From: Aureimonas sp. AU20
GTDB taxonomy: Bacteria; Pseudomonadota; Alphaproteobacteria; Rhizobiales; Rhizobiaceae
Assembly (NCBI RefSeq): GCF_001442755.1
Contig: NZ_CP006367.1
Location: 1,054,001 to 1,118,000, forward strand
Direction of reading: 5' to 3'
DNA: 64,000 nucleotides
Shown here: positions 35,720-47,256 of the stretch, in pieces
Layout of the letters: each line of letters starts with the position of its first letter
How positions within the stretch are numbered: the first letter of the stretch is position 1
Notes under the pieces: model-generated
The model's input: the letters and a program-made list of their open reading frames with translations, nothing else
What the model was told of the DNA's origin: nothing
Database searches by the model: none
Translations under genes and position numbers: made by a program

Positions 35720-37306
35720 TTGACGATGTCCTTCCGCTCCTTTCTCGGCGCCGCGTCCCTCGCCACGCTCATGGCGGTCTCTGCCGCCGACGCCGCCACG
35801 CTGAACCTGCACAATGGGGGTGACGTCACCTCGCTCGACCCGCAGCGCCTTTCGGGCGACTGGGAGAACCGGGTGGCCGGCGACATTTTCGAGGGGCTGG
35901 TGACGGAGGATGCCAAGGCCCATCCGATCCCCGGCATGGCGGAAAGCTGGACCATCTCGCCGGACGGCCTCGTCTACACGTTCAAGCTGCGCGACGGCGT
36001 GAAGTGGTCGGACGGCGAGCCGGTGAAGGCCTCGGACTTCGTCTTCGCCTTCCGTCGCCTGATGGACCCCAAGCAGGCCGCGCAGTACGCCTATCTGCAG
36101 TACCCGATGAAGAACGCCGAGGCGATCAACAAGGGCAAGCTGGCCGACATGGATCAGCTCGGCATCAAGGCGATCGACGACAAGACCGTCGAGATCACGC
36201 TGGAGAACCCGACGCCCTTCTATCTCGGCGCGCTCACCCACTACACCGCCTATCCGCTGCCCGAGCATGTCGTGAAGGCCAAGGGCGACGCCTGGGTCCA
36301 GATCGGCAACATCGCGACCAACGGCCCCTACAAGCCGGTGGAATGGGTGCCGGGCAGCCATGTCCTGACCGAGAAGAATCCCAATTGGTACGACACCGCC
36401 TCGCTGAAGATCGACGGCACCAAGTTCTTCACGCTGGAGGACATTCCGGCCGCGCTGCGCCGCTACCGCTCCGGCGAGTTCGACATGCTCACCCAGTTCC
36501 CGGCCGACCAGTACAAGTGGCTGCAGGAGAACATGCCGGGCCAGGCGCATGTGACGCCCTTCGCCGGCCTCTATTACTACGTGCTGAACAGCTCCAAGCC
36601 GCCGCTCGACAACGCCAATGTGCGCAAGGCCCTGTCCATGGCCGTGGTGCGCGAGGCGATCGGCCCGCAGATTCTGGGCACCGGCGAGCTTCCCGCTTAT
36701 AGCTGGGTGCCGCCCGGCATCGCCAACTACGAAGGCGGCCCGGCCTATGTCGATTGGAAGGACCTGCCGCAGGGCCAGAAGATCGCCGAAGCCAAGAAGC
36801 TTCTGGAGGCCGAGGGCTATTCCGCCTCCAAGCCGCTGAAGCTGCAGCTTCGCTACAACACGGACGAGAACCACAAGCGCGTCGCCGTCGCCATCGCCTC
36901 CATGTGGAAGCCGCTCGGCGTCGAGGTCGAACTCGTCAACAGCGAGGTCAAAGTCCACTACGCCGACCTGCGGGCCGGCGAGTTCCAGGTCGGCCGCGCC
37001 GGCTGGCTGGCCGACTACGACGATCCGACGAACTTCCTCGACCTGCTCAAGGGCGGGATCGAGATGAACTACGGCCGCTGGACGAACGCGGAGTACGACA
37101 AGCTTCTGACGGAAGCGCAGACGACGCAGGATCTGAAGGCGCGCGCCGGCCTTCTGAAGCAGGCCGAGACGATCGCCCTCAACGATTCGGCGGCGGTGCC
37201 GATCTACTATTACGTGACCAAGAACGTCGTCTCGCCGAAGATCACCGGCTTCGAGGACAATGTGAAGGACATTCACCGCACGCGCTGGTTGGCCAAGGCC
37301 GAGTAA
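35720..37306 (+). CDS. Peptide/oligopeptide ABC transporter substrate-binding protein (OppA/DppA family)
   Basis: A 528-residue SBP_bac_5 protein with signal peptide (1-25, cut after ADA). The core has LDPQRLSGDWENRVAGDIFEGLVTED, the lipid-like SWTISPDGLVYTFKLRDGVKWSDGEPV segment (family signature) and a C-terminal lobe. It binds peptides in the periplasm for the downstream permeases. TTG 35720 is 8 nt after AAGGAGG; ATG 35726 would be 14 nt away, so TTG is preferred. A 330-bp spacer with a hairpin separates it from the permease. Confidence 0.88.
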   Translation: MTMSFRSFLGAASLATLMAVSAADAATLNLHNGGDVTSLDPQRLSGDWENRVAGDIFEGLVTEDAKAHPIPGMAESWTISPDGLVYTFKLRDGVKWSDGEPVKASDFVFAFRRLMDPKQAAQYAYLQYPMKNAEAINKGKLADMDQLGIKAIDDKTVEITLENPTPFYLGALTHYTAYPLPEHVVKAKGDAWVQIGNIATNGPYKPVEWVPGSHVLTEKNPNWYDTASLKIDGTKFFTLEDIPAALRRYRSGEFDMLTQFPADQYKWLQENMPGQAHVTPFAGLYYYVLNSSKPPLDNANVRKALSMAVVREAIGPQILGTGELPAYSWVPPGIANYEGGPAYVDWKDLPQGQKIAEAKKLLEAEGYSASKPLKLQLRYNTDENHKRVAVAIASMWKPLGVEVELVNSEVKVHYADLRAGEFQVGRAGWLADYDDPTNFLDLLKGGIEMNYGRWTNAEYDKLLTEAQTTQDLKARAGLLKQAETIALNDSAAVPIYYYVTKNVVSPKITGFEDNVKDIHRTRWLAKAE

Positions 37307-37636
37307 CGCGGAGCGGGTGATGCAGCCGGGGAGGGCGGAGCACCGCCCACCCTTCGCCGCCCGCCCGTCGGCTCAGGCCTGCGCCGGGCATCCGGCGCCG
37401 GCCTTTCTCCCGGGTTCAGGCCGAACCTCGGCCCGCCCCCGCAGTGGCGGCAGGCCGAAGCCGCCGGGACGCCCCGCGGCTCGATGCTCGATCGCCGCCG
37501 TCCCTTCGCGCTTTGCTCCGACGTGCCGCCCGGTCATGGGCCGAGACGCCCCGCGCGCAACTTTCGAAATCCACGCATCCGGCCGCCCGGGGATCGCCCC
37601 CGCGCCTTTCGCCGATGCCCCTTTGGACTCCAAGCG
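37307..37636. other. Spacer between the peptide-binding protein and permease genes
   Basis: No gene is seen in these 330 bases. A hairpin (GGGCGG-AGCA-CCGCCC) lies at 37333-37348, 26 bases after the binding-protein stop, and further GC-rich inverted repeats follow (about 37381-37415). Such structure often protects the binding-protein mRNA and lowers permease expression, which is inference here. Confidence 0.5.
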
Positions 37637-38560
37637 ATGCTGTCCTTCGCCCTTCGCCGTCTCTTGACGGCGATCCCGGTGGTGCTGTTCGCAGTCACCG
37701 CCTGCTTCTTCATTCTCCGGCTGGCGCCGGGCGGCCCGTTCGATCAGGAGCGCGCCCTGCCGCCGGAGATTCTCGCCAACCTGCGGGCCCACTACAATCT
37801 CGACCTGCCGCTGGTGCAGCAGTACCTGCTCTATCTCGGCCGGCTCCTGCAGGGCGATCTCGGGCCGTCCTTCGTGACCAAGGACTTCACGGTCGGGCAG
37901 CAGATCGCCATCGGCCTGCCCTACACGCTGATTCTCGGCGGTTCGGCCTTCGTGGTCGCGGTCGTGGTGGGGCTGGCGGCCGGCATCTACGGCGCGCTCT
38001 ACCAGAACCGGGGCGCGGACTATCTGATTGCGGGCGTCATCATGATCGGCGTCGTGGTGCCGAACTTCCTGGTCGCGCCCATTCTGCAGCTCGTCTTCGG
38101 CGTCCGGCTCGGCTGGTTGCCGGTGGGCGGCTGGGGCGACGGGTCCTGGCCGCATCTGGTGCTGCCGGTCTTCGTGCTCGCCTTTCCCCATGCCGGGCGC
38201 ATCTCGCGCCTCATGCGCGGCTCGATGATAGAGGTCTTGAACTCCAACTACATCCGCACGGCCCGCGCCAAGGGCGTCGGCTCGCGGCTGGTGGTGATGC
38301 GCCATGCGCTCAAACCCGCGCTGACGCCGGTCGTCTCCTATCTCGGCCCCGCCGCCGGCTATCTCCTCACCGGCTCGATCGTCGTGGAGCAGATCTTCGG
38401 CATTCCCGGCCTTGGCCGCTACTTCATCCAGGCCGCCCTCAACCGCGACTACGGCATGGTTCTGGGGACGGTCGTCTTCTACATGGTGCTGATCGTGATC
38501 CTCAATCTTCTCGTCGATCTCGCCTATGCCTGGCTCGACCCGAGGGTGCGCGCGCGATGA
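37637..38560 (+). CDS. oppB: Peptide ABC transporter permease OppB
   Basis: A 307-residue inner-membrane protein of the OppB/DppB type: RRLLTAIPVVLFAVTACFFILRLAPGGPF at the N-terminus, about six helices, and the EAA loop YIRTARAKGVGSRLVVMRHALKPALTPVVSYLGP (about 208-241). It pairs with OppC. The last codon overlaps the next ATG (ATGA at 38557-38560). The symbol is by family; whether the substrates are oligo- or dipeptides is unresolved. Confidence 0.9.
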   Translation: MLSFALRRLLTAIPVVLFAVTACFFILRLAPGGPFDQERALPPEILANLRAHYNLDLPLVQQYLLYLGRLLQGDLGPSFVTKDFTVGQQIAIGLPYTLILGGSAFVVAVVVGLAAGIYGALYQNRGADYLIAGVIMIGVVVPNFLVAPILQLVFGVRLGWLPVGGWGDGSWPHLVLPVFVLAFPHAGRISRLMRGSMIEVLNSNYIRTARAKGVGSRLVVMRHALKPALTPVVSYLGPAAGYLLTGSIVVEQIFGIPGLGRYFIQAALNRDYGMVLGTVVFYMVLIVILNLLVDLAYAWLDPRVRAR

Positions 38561-39477
38561 CCCTTTACGTCGACAAGCGCGAGGCGCTCGAACCCTTCGT
38601 CGTCCACGAGGCGGAGGCCTTTCACGGCAAGCCCCGCTCGCTGACGCGCGACGCGCTGCGGCGCTTCGGCTCCAACAAGGCGGCGATGGTGTCGCTGGCG
38701 GTCTTCCTCTTCATCGTGCTGGCTGCCGTGGTCGGCCCCTGGCTCGTCCCGTTCGACTACGAGACGCCGGACTGGGCCGCGTTCCGCGCCCCGCCCTCGA
38801 TCGAGACCGGGCACTATTTCGGCACCGATCAGAACGGGCGCGATCTCCTCGCCCGCACGCTCTACGGCACGCGCGTCTCGCTTCTGGTGGCGCTCATCGC
38901 CACCGCCGTCTCGGTGCTGGTCGGCATTCTCTACGGCGCGGTGTCGGGCTTCGTCGGCGGGCGCGTCGACGCAGCCATGATGCGCTTCGTCGATGTCATG
39001 TACGCGCTGCCCTACATCCTCTTCGTCATCCTCCTGATGGTGATCTTCGGGCGCAACGTCTACCTACTCTTCGCCGCGATCGGCCTTCTGGAATGGCTGA
39101 CCATGGCGCGCATCGTGCGGGGCCAGACCTTGTCGCTGAAGGAGCGCGAGTTCGTGGAGGCGGCGCGCGCCTCGGGCGTCTCGACCTTCACGATCATCCG
39201 CCGCCATATCGTGCCCAATCTGGTCGGCCCGGTGGTGATCTTCGCGACGCTGACCATTCCCGAAATCATCGCGACGGAAAGCTTCCTGTCCTATCTCGGC
39301 TTTGGCGTGCAGGAGCCGCTGACCTCGCTGGGAACGCTGATCTCGGAAGGCGCGGACACGCTGGAGATCATGCCCTGGCTGCTGCTCTTTCCCGGCGGCG
39401 TTCTCGTGTCGCTTCTCCTGTCGCTCGCCTTTATCGGCGACGGCCTGCGCGATGCCTTCGACCCGAAGGACCGGTGA
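38557..39477 (+). CDS. oppC: Peptide ABC transporter permease OppC
   Basis: A 306-residue DppC/OppC-type permease with a cytosolic N-terminal tail, TM1 at about 45-65, the periplasmic segment HYFGTDQNGRDLLARTLYGTRVSL (family-typical GTD-x-GRD) and the EAA loop EFVEAARASGVSTFTIIRRHIVPNLVGP (about 195-222). It is coupled to oppB by a 4-bp overlap and followed at 5 bp by the ATPase gene. Confidence 0.9.
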   Translation: MTLYVDKREALEPFVVHEAEAFHGKPRSLTRDALRRFGSNKAAMVSLAVFLFIVLAAVVGPWLVPFDYETPDWAAFRAPPSIETGHYFGTDQNGRDLLARTLYGTRVSLLVALIATAVSVLVGILYGAVSGFVGGRVDAAMMRFVDVMYALPYILFVILLMVIFGRNVYLLFAAIGLLEWLTMARIVRGQTLSLKEREFVEAARASGVSTFTIIRRHIVPNLVGPVVIFATLTIPEIIATESFLSYLGFGVQEPLTSLGTLISEGADTLEIMPWLLLFPGGVLVSLLLSLAFIGDGLRDAFDPKDR

Positions 39478-39481
39478 TCCC

Positions 39482-40505
39482 ATGACCCCAGACAACAAGA
39501 CGGCGCCGGTCCTGGCCCTTTCCAACTATTCCATCCGCTTCTCGACGCCCGACGGCGACGTGCAGGCGGTGAGCGATCTCAGCTTCGAGGTCCATCCCGG
39601 CGAGACGCTGGCAATCGTCGGCGAATCGGGCTCGGGCAAGTCGCAGACCTTCAACGGCGTCTTCGGCCTCCTGGCCAAGAACGGGCGGACCGAAGGCCAG
39701 GCGAAGCTCGACGGCACGGACCTTCTGAAGCTCTCGCTGCGCGATCTCGACCGCGTGCGCGGGCGCGACATGGCCATGGTGTTTCAGGACCCCATGACCG
39801 CGCTCAACCCGACGCTGAAGATCAAGCGCCAGCTGGCCGAGACGCTGGAGGTCCACAAAGGCGTCCGGCGGCGCGAGGCGGAGGCCGAGGCGCTGGCTAT
39901 GCTGAAGCGCGTCGGCATTCCCGACGCCGAGCGGCGCATCGAGCAATATCCGCACGAGCTTTCGGGCGGCATGCGCCAGCGCGTCGTGATCGCCATGGCG
40001 CTTCTCTGCCGACCCAAGGTCATCGTCGCCGACGAGCCGACCACGGCGCTGGACGTGACGATCCAGGCGCAGATCCTGGAGCTCTTCGCCGAACTCACCG
40101 GCGATAAGACGGCGCTGGTGCTCATCACCCACGATCTCGGCGTGGTGGCCGGCGTCGCCGATCGCATCGCGGTCATGTATGCCGGTCGCATCGTGGAGGA
40201 GGGGCGCGTGGACGATGTCTTCGCCGCGCCCGCCCATCCCTACACGGCGGCGCTGCTGGGCTCGATCCCGCGCGTCGACCGGGACGCCGCCGGCGTCGAG
40301 CCGATCCCCGGCCGTCCGCCCAATCTGATCCGTCCGCCGTCCGGCTGCGCCTTCCACACCCGCTGCGGTTTCGCGGTGGAGCGCTGCACGGTGGAGCGCC
40401 CGCCGCTCGATGCGGTGGCTCGCGAGGGTACGGGCCCGCGCCGGGCCGCCTGCTGGCGCGCCTTCGTGGACGCGGCCAAGGGAACTGCCAAGACGGAGTT
40501 CGCCC

Positions 40506-40513
<8 letters not shown>
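39482..40513 (+). CDS. oppD: Peptide ABC transporter ATPase OppD
   Basis: A 343-residue ABC ATPase with Walker A GESGSGKSQT, Q-loop FQDPMTALNP, signature LSGGMRQR, Walker B VIVADEPTTALD and His switch ITHD. It has the oligopeptide-specific C-terminal extension with cysteines (PPSGCAFHTRCGFAVERC...C) that holds an iron-sulfur cluster in some homologues. In its Walker A the usual GKST is GKSQ. The ATG at 39482 follows a weak AAGGA. It overlaps OppF by 8 bp. Confidence 0.9.
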
Positions 40514-41588
<1,075 letters not shown>

Positions 41589-41708
41589 GGTCGAACTGAC
41601 ACCGCGGAGAGCCTCGGCTCGGCGCCTATCCCGTAGCAAGCCCGTCGTCTCGTCCTCGTCACAGACAAGTGCTACCTCCGAGGCCCTTTGGATCGGGAGG
41701 CGGGGCGC

Positions 41709-42509
41709 ATGGATGGGGAGAGAATGGATGCCAAGGCGGTGGCCGCGCATTGGGAGAGCAATGCGGCGACCTGGACGGCCCTGTCCCGCGCCGGGCATGA
41801 CCGATACCGCGACGCGCTGAACACGCCGGCCTTTCTCGCCCTGTTGCCCCCGGTCGAGGGGCTGAAGGGGCTGGACCTCGGCTGCGGGGAGGGCACCAAC
41901 ACGCGGGCCGTCGCGCGGCTGGGGGCTGCCATGACCGGGCTCGACATCGCGCCGACCTTTCTGCAGCACGCCCGCGAAACGGAAGCCGCGGACCCGCTCG
42001 ACATCCGCTATGTCCTGGGCGACGGGCTGATCCTGCCGTTCGAAGGCGGGAGCTTCGACTTCGTCACGGCCTTCATGTCGATGATGGACATGGCCGATCA
42101 GGCCGAGGTGCTGAAGGAAGTGGCCCGTGTCCTGAAGCCGGGTGGCTTCCTGCAGTTCTCGATCCTGCATCCCTGCTTCGTGCCGCCCAGGCGCCGCAAC
42201 ATCCGCAACGAACGCGGCGAGGCGGTTGCGGTCGAACTCGCGGATTACTTCAATGAAACGGGCGGGCGCGTCGAGCGCTGGCTCTTCTCGGGCGTCTCCG
42301 ACGAGGAGCGCGCGGGGCTCGAACCCTTCTCCGTTCCCCGCTTTCACCGGACACTCTCGTCCTGGGTGGCGATGCTGGTGGGGGCGGGGCTCTCCATTCA
42401 AGCCTTCGGGGAGCCCATGGCGTCGGAGGAGGTAGCTTGCGCCGAACCGATCGTGGCCGACACCCGCGTCGCGCCGATCTTCCTGCATGTCCGGGCCGGG
42501 CGCGGCTGA
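41709..42509 (+). CDS. Class I SAM-dependent methyltransferase
   Basis: A 266-residue Rossmann-fold enzyme (Methyltransf_11/25 type). SAM site GLDLGCGEGTNTRAVARLG (motif I) is at about 55-75, DIAPTFLQHAR (motif II-like) follows, then FDFVTAFMSMMDM and a post-motif loop VLKPGGFLQFSILHPCF. The acceptor is unknown. ATG 41709 was taken (GGGAGG 9 nt before); ATG 41724 with GGGGAGAG is a near alternative. It ends just before a bidirectional terminator. Confidence 0.83.
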   Translation: MDGERMDAKAVAAHWESNAATWTALSRAGHDRYRDALNTPAFLALLPPVEGLKGLDLGCGEGTNTRAVARLGAAMTGLDIAPTFLQHARETEAADPLDIRYVLGDGLILPFEGGSFDFVTAFMSMMDMADQAEVLKEVARVLKPGGFLQFSILHPCFVPPRRRNIRNERGEAVAVELADYFNETGGRVERWLFSGVSDEERAGLEPFSVPRFHRTLSSWVAMLVGAGLSIQAFGEPMASEEVACAEPIVADTRVAPIFLHVRAGRG

Positions 42510-42594
42510 GCGCGCTCGCTTCGTGGTTCGAAAACGAAAAGGCCGGCGCCCCGAAGGGTGCCGGCCTTTCGCTTGGGATGGGATCGGCCGCGTG

Positions 42595-43386
<792 letters not shown>

Positions 43387-43387
43387 G

Positions 43388-44464
43388 TCAGGCCGATACC
43401 TTCCGGATCCACTGGTCGGCCGCGACGGCCAGGATGATGAGGGCCCCGACGGTGAGGCGCGTCCATTGCGGGTCGGTGCCGTAAATGCGCAGGCCCATGG
43501 CGAAGACGCCGACGATCAGGGCGCCGACCAGCGTGCCGATCACCGACCCGCGTCCGCCGAAGAGCGAGGTGCCGCCGATGACCACCGCCGTGATGGCCTG
43601 GATGTTGGCCTCATAGCCCGATGTCGGGGAGACCGAGCCGATGCGCCCGATCAGGGCCCAGCCGGCAAAGGCGCAGATCAGACCCGACACGGCGTAGACC
43701 GAGATCAGAACGCGGCTGGAGCTGATGCCCGACAGGCGCGCTGCGTCCTCGTCGTCGCCGATGGCGTAGACATGTCGGCCCCAGGCCGTGTTGTTGAGGA
43801 TGTAGTAGAACAGCGCCACGAGAAGCAGCACCGAGACCACGGCATAGGTGAACACCGCGCCGCCGATCTGGAACGTGTTGCCAAGGAACTGCAGAAGCGG
43901 CGCCGCCGCCTCCACGTCCTGCGCGCGGATCGTGGCGTTCTGCGTGTAGATGAAGTTGACCGCCTCGAACACGAACCACATGCCCAGCGTCACGATGAAG
44001 GGCGGCAGCTTGACCTTGGCGACGAGCACGCCGTTCACCGCGCCGCAGAACGTGCCGACGGCAAAGCCGATCAGGAGCGCCAGCGGGGCCGGCACGCCGT
44101 TCACCACCGCCAGATTGCCCATGATCACCGAGGAAAGGACCATGATCGCGCCCACCGAAAGGTCGATGCCGGCGGTGAGGATGATGAGGGTCTGCGCCAC
44201 GCCGACGATGCCGACGATCGCCACCTGCTGAAGGATCAGCGTCATGGTGAAGGCGTTGAAGAAGCGGCCGCCGATCAGCGAGCCGAAAATGCCGATGCCG
44301 ACCAGAAGGACGATCACCGGAACCATGGTCGGATTGCCATGGAGGAAATGCTGGAGATGCTGGAGCGGGGTGCGACCGTGACCGGAAAACTCGGCGACGC
44401 GCGTGTCGCTCTTGTCGAGCTGCTGCTCGAAGTCGCTGCCCTTGCGGGTGGATGTTTCGCTCAT
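43388..44464 (-). CDS. frcC: Fructose-type sugar ABC transporter permease
   Basis: A 358-residue CUT2 permease of about ten helices with a cytosolic N-terminus. AGIDLSVGAIMVLSSVI and GGTSLFGGRGSVIGTLVGALIVGVFAMGL are family-typical segments. AGGAGG precedes the ATG at 44464. The gene is separated from frcB by a 227-bp spacer packed with palindromes and is immediately followed by frcA. Confidence 0.88.
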   Translation of the reverse strand: MSETSTRKGSDFEQQLDKSDTRVAEFSGHGRTPLQHLQHFLHGNPTMVPVIVLLVGIGIFGSLIGGRFFNAFTMTLILQQVAIVGIVGVAQTLIILTAGIDLSVGAIMVLSSVIMGNLAVVNGVPAPLALLIGFAVGTFCGAVNGVLVAKVKLPPFIVTLGMWFVFEAVNFIYTQNATIRAQDVEAAAPLLQFLGNTFQIGGAVFTYAVVSVLLLVALFYYILNNTAWGRHVYAIGDDEDAARLSGISSSRVLISVYAVSGLICAFAGWALIGRIGSVSPTSGYEANIQAITAVVIGGTSLFGGRGSVIGTLVGALIVGVFAMGLRIYGTDPQWTRLTVGALIILAVAADQWIRKVSA

Positions 44465-44524
44465 GCGCCGGAGCCTCCTGAGGGGGTGAGGTCGTTCGTG
44501 CGGGGCTGCCGCCCCGATCCCCGC

Positions 44525-44680
44525 CCGGGAACGGCGTTCCCGGACCCTTGCCCATTTTTTGGAACTTTCCCCGATCCGGCAGGGCCGCCGGCCCTGCCGG
44601 ATCGGGGACACATCGCAAAATGGCGTGGGGTCCAGGGGACATCATGTCCCCTGGTGGGGTGCAGGGGCTTAAGCCCCTGC
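44525..44680. repeat. Four consecutive palindromes between frcB and frcC
   Basis: In order: CCGGGAAC-ggc-GTTCCCGG (44525-44543); a 19-bp perfect stem with a 3-base loop (44568-44608); CCAGGGGACAT-C-ATGTCCCCTGG (44632-44654); and GCAGGGGCTTAAGCCCCTGC (44661-44680). On the frcBCA transcript they sit just after the frcB stop. They look like mosaic palindromic intergenic elements of alphaproteobacteria and could protect frcB mRNA from 3' decay. Confidence 0.8.
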
Positions 44681-44691
44681 GTTGCGGCCGA

Positions 44692-45723
44692 TCAGCCCCA
44701 GCAGGCCTTGGAGGCGGCGGCGGAGTCCATCGACTTCACGCCGTCGACCGGCTTGTCGGTGACGAGGTCGACGCCCGTGTTGGTGATGTCGAGACCGGCC
44801 GAGGCTTCCGGCTTCTTGCCCGATTCCACGAAGGTCTTGACCGCTTCCACGCCCATCGCCGCCATTTTCAGCGGGTACTGCATGGAGGTCGCGCCGATCA
44901 CGCCGGCCTTGACGTTGGCGATGCCGGGGCAGCCGCCGTCGACGGAGACGATCGTCACCTTGTCGGCGACGCCGAGGCTCTTCAGCGCTTCGTAGGCGCC
45001 GGCGGCGGCCGGCTCGTTGATCGTGTAGACGAGGTTGATCGAAGGATCCTTCTGGAGAAGGTTCTCCATGGCCTGACGGCCGCCTTCCTCGTTGCCGTTG
45101 GTCACGTCATGGCCGACGATACGCTTGTCGCTTTCGTCGCCGACGATCGCCTTGTCCTTCACGTCGATGCCGAAGCCCTGCATGAAGCCCTGGTCGCGCA
45201 GGACGGCGACGGAGGGCTGCTGCGGGGTGAGGTCGAGGAAGGCGATCTTGGCGTTGGCGGCTTCAGCGCCCATCTTGGCCTTGGCCCACTGGCCGATCAG
45301 CACGCCGGCTTCGTAATTGTCGGTCGCGAAGGTGGCGTCGGCCGAGGCCAGCGGCTCCAGCGGCGTGTCGAGCGCGATCACGATGAGGCCGGCGTCGCGC
45401 GCCTTCTTCACGGTCGGCACGATGCCCTTGGTATCGGAGGCCGCGATCAGAATGCCCTTGGCGCCACCGGCGATGCAGCTCTCGATCGCCTGGACCTGGC
45501 TGTCGGAATCGCCGTCCACGCGGCCGGCATAGGACTGGAGGTTGATGCCCAGTTCCTTGGCCTTGGCCTCGGCGCCTTCCTTCATCTTCACGAAGAACGG
45601 GTTGGTGTCGGTCTTGGTGATGAGACAGACCGTCGTGGCGCCCTGGGCCGAAGCCGTGCCGGACAGCGCGAGAAGGCCGAAGGCGCCCACGGCGGCGGAC
45701 GCGAAGAGATGACGCAGATTCAC
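44692..45723 (-). CDS. frcB: Fructose-type sugar ABC transporter periplasmic binding protein
   Basis: A 343-residue CUT2 periplasmic binding protein (Peripla_BP_4). It has a signal peptide (about 1-27), then [51 protein letters not shown] and [19 protein letters not shown]. Pattern and length fit FrcB of rhizobia. It starts at GTG 45723, with GGGAGG 8 nt before; an in-frame start further upstream would place the putative operator inside the gene. It is the first gene of the operon, divergent from the ROK regulator. Confidence 0.87.
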   Translation of the reverse strand: MNLRHLFASAAVGAFGLLALSGTASAQGATTVCLITKTDTNPFFVKMKEGAEAKAKELGINLQSYAGRVDGDSDSQVQAIESCIAGGAKGILIAASDTKGIVPTVKKARDAGLIVIALDTPLEPLASADATFATDNYEAGVLIGQWAKAKMGAEAANAKIAFLDLTPQQPSVAVLRDQGFMQGFGIDVKDKAIVGDESDKRIVGHDVTNGNEEGGRQAMENLLQKDPSINLVYTINEPAAAGAYEALKSLGVADKVTIVSVDGGCPGIANVKAGVIGATSMQYPLKMAAMGVEAVKTFVESGKKPEASAGLDITNTGVDLVTDKPVDGVKSMDSAAASKACWG

Positions 45724-45827
45724 CAGAAATCCTCCCGAAACAGACCGGTCCCGCTCGGGCGACACGGCCCGATCCCAGCCTCCACGCCGGGATCGAATGA
45801 CCCAAGCTGACACGATCCCAAGTTGCC

Positions 45828-45864
45828 TGTCAATCAATAACTCACATGGATTTATTTATTGACA
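45828..45864. promoter_or_regulatory. Inverted repeat, probable FrcR operator
   Basis: Arms TGTCAATCAATAA (45828-45840) and TTATTTATTGACA (45852-45864) are complementary except for one base, with an 11-base spacer. It lies between frcB (-) and the ROK regulator (+), and both arms contain outward-facing TTGACA hexamers, one per strand. A ROK repressor binding here would block both promoters. The -10 boxes are weak, so the promoters are inferred. Confidence 0.65.
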
Positions 45865-45906
45865 CCTCGGTAAGGTCTCCGTCATGGTCGCGTCACGAAC
45901 CGCGTA

Positions 45907-45978
45907 AGAGACTGTTTGACAACTCGGCGGCGGAGAAGCGCCGAGAGGCCGACCCGGCCGGGTTGTCACACAGTCTCT
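45907..45978 (-). repeat. MITE-like element, copy 1 (72 bp)
   Basis: Terminal inverted repeats AGAGACTGTTTGACAAC (45907-45923) and GTTGTCACACAGTCTCT (45962-45978) match in 16 of 17 positions. The ends are nearly identical to the 174-bp element at 54049-54222 but in inverted orientation, and the middle is shorter. No transposase is encoded. No clear target duplication was seen. It lies just upstream of the ROK regulator start. Confidence 0.85.
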
Positions 45979-46014
45979 AGGGGCAGGGCGGACGTCGACG
46001 GGGAGGGTCGGCCT

Positions 46015-47247
46015 TTGGGTGTGGATGCGGCGACGACATCGGTCGCGGACGGCCGCTCGGTCGAGCGGGACGAATCGCTTCGCGGATCGAACCAAGCGGG
46101 ACTGCGCGCCCACAACGAGCGGGCCGTGCTTTCGCTCATCCGCCGACACGGGGAACTGGCGAAATCCGAGATCGCGCGCCTGTCGCGCCTGTCGCCGCAG
46201 ACGGCCTCCGTCATCATGCGTTCGCTGGAGGCGGACGGGCTGGTTCTGGCGGGCGAGCCGCGGCGCGGCCGCGTCGGGCAGCCCTCCGTTCCCATGCGGC
46301 TCAATCCGGACGGCGCCTTCGCGCTCGGCCTCAAGCTCGGCCGGCGCACCAGCGAGATGGTGCTGATGGATTTCGTCGGCCGCGTGCGCGAGAGCCGGGC
46401 CATCCTTTATCGCTTCCCCCGCCGAACCGAGGTCATGCGCTTCGTGGAGAAGGCGAGCGTCGAACTGCGCCAGTCGCTCTCGCCCGTCCATCGCCGGCGC
46501 ATCGTGGGCCTGGGCGTCGGCATGCCCTTCGAGATTTGGTCCTGGGGCGAGGCCAACGGCGCGCCGCCGGGCGAGATGGAGGATTGGCGCAGCGTCGATT
46601 TCGGCGCCGAACTGGAGCAGGCGACGGGCGAATCCGTCTTCATCGCCAACGACGTGACCGCTGCCTGCGGCGCCGAACAGGCCTTCGGCACGGATGTCTC
46701 GGCCAATTTCGTCTATTTCTTCGTGGGCGCCTTTGTCGGCGGGGGCATCGTGATGGACGGCGCGCTGGTGCCGGGGCGGCTCGGCAATGCCGGCGCGCTC
46801 GGCTCCATGCCGGTGCCGACGCGTATCGGCGAGCGGCGCCAGCTTGTCCATGTCGCCTCGATCCATGTGCTGGAGCGCATGGTCGAGGCCTCGGGCCGCT
46901 CGGCCGTCGAGCTATGGCGGCGCGACGCGGACTGGACCGATCTCGGACCTCTTCTGGACGAATGGATCGGCATCGCCGCCGAGGGGCTCGCCCATGCCAT
47001 CGCCGCCTCGATCGCGGTCTATGATTTCGAGCGCGCGGTGATCGACGGCAGCTTTCCCGCCGCCGTGCGCGCCCGGCTGGTGGACGCCACGCGCCAGGCG
47101 CTGAGCGATTTCGATTTCCAGGGCCTGCAGCCGATCGCGGTCACTGAAGGCTCGATCGGCCGCTCGGCGCGCGAGGTCGGCTCGGCCAGCCTGCCCTTCT
47201 TCGCCAAGTTCCTGCTCGACCACCGGGTTCTCCTGGCCGAGCGATAG
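46015..47247 (+). CDS. ROK family repressor divergent from frcBCA (FrcR-like)
   Basis: A 410-residue regulator. An N-terminal winged helix (about 32-85, VLSLIRRHGELAKSEIARLSRLSPQTASVIMRSLEADGLV) is followed by a ROK domain (VGLGVGMPFE, FIANDVTAACGAEQAFG, VGAFVGGGIVMDGALVPGRLGNAGALGS). The ROK zinc-Cys motif is absent. TTG 46015 is 7 nt after GGGAGGG; GTG 46021 is 13 nt away. A longer frame to 45916 would run through the MITE copy and is not accepted. Probably a sugar-responsive repressor of frcBCA. Confidence 0.85.
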   Translation: MGVDAATTSVADGRSVERDESLRGSNQAGLRAHNERAVLSLIRRHGELAKSEIARLSRLSPQTASVIMRSLEADGLVLAGEPRRGRVGQPSVPMRLNPDGAFALGLKLGRRTSEMVLMDFVGRVRESRAILYRFPRRTEVMRFVEKASVELRQSLSPVHRRRIVGLGVGMPFEIWSWGEANGAPPGEMEDWRSVDFGAELEQATGESVFIANDVTAACGAEQAFGTDVSANFVYFFVGAFVGGGIVMDGALVPGRLGNAGALGSMPVPTRIGERRQLVHVASIHVLERMVEASGRSAVELWRRDADWTDLGPLLDEWIGIAAEGLAHAIAASIAVYDFERAVIDGSFPAAVRARLVDATRQALSDFDFQGLQPIAVTEGSIGRSAREVGSASLPFFAKFLLDHRVLLAER

Positions 47248-47256
47248 GGATCGCTC

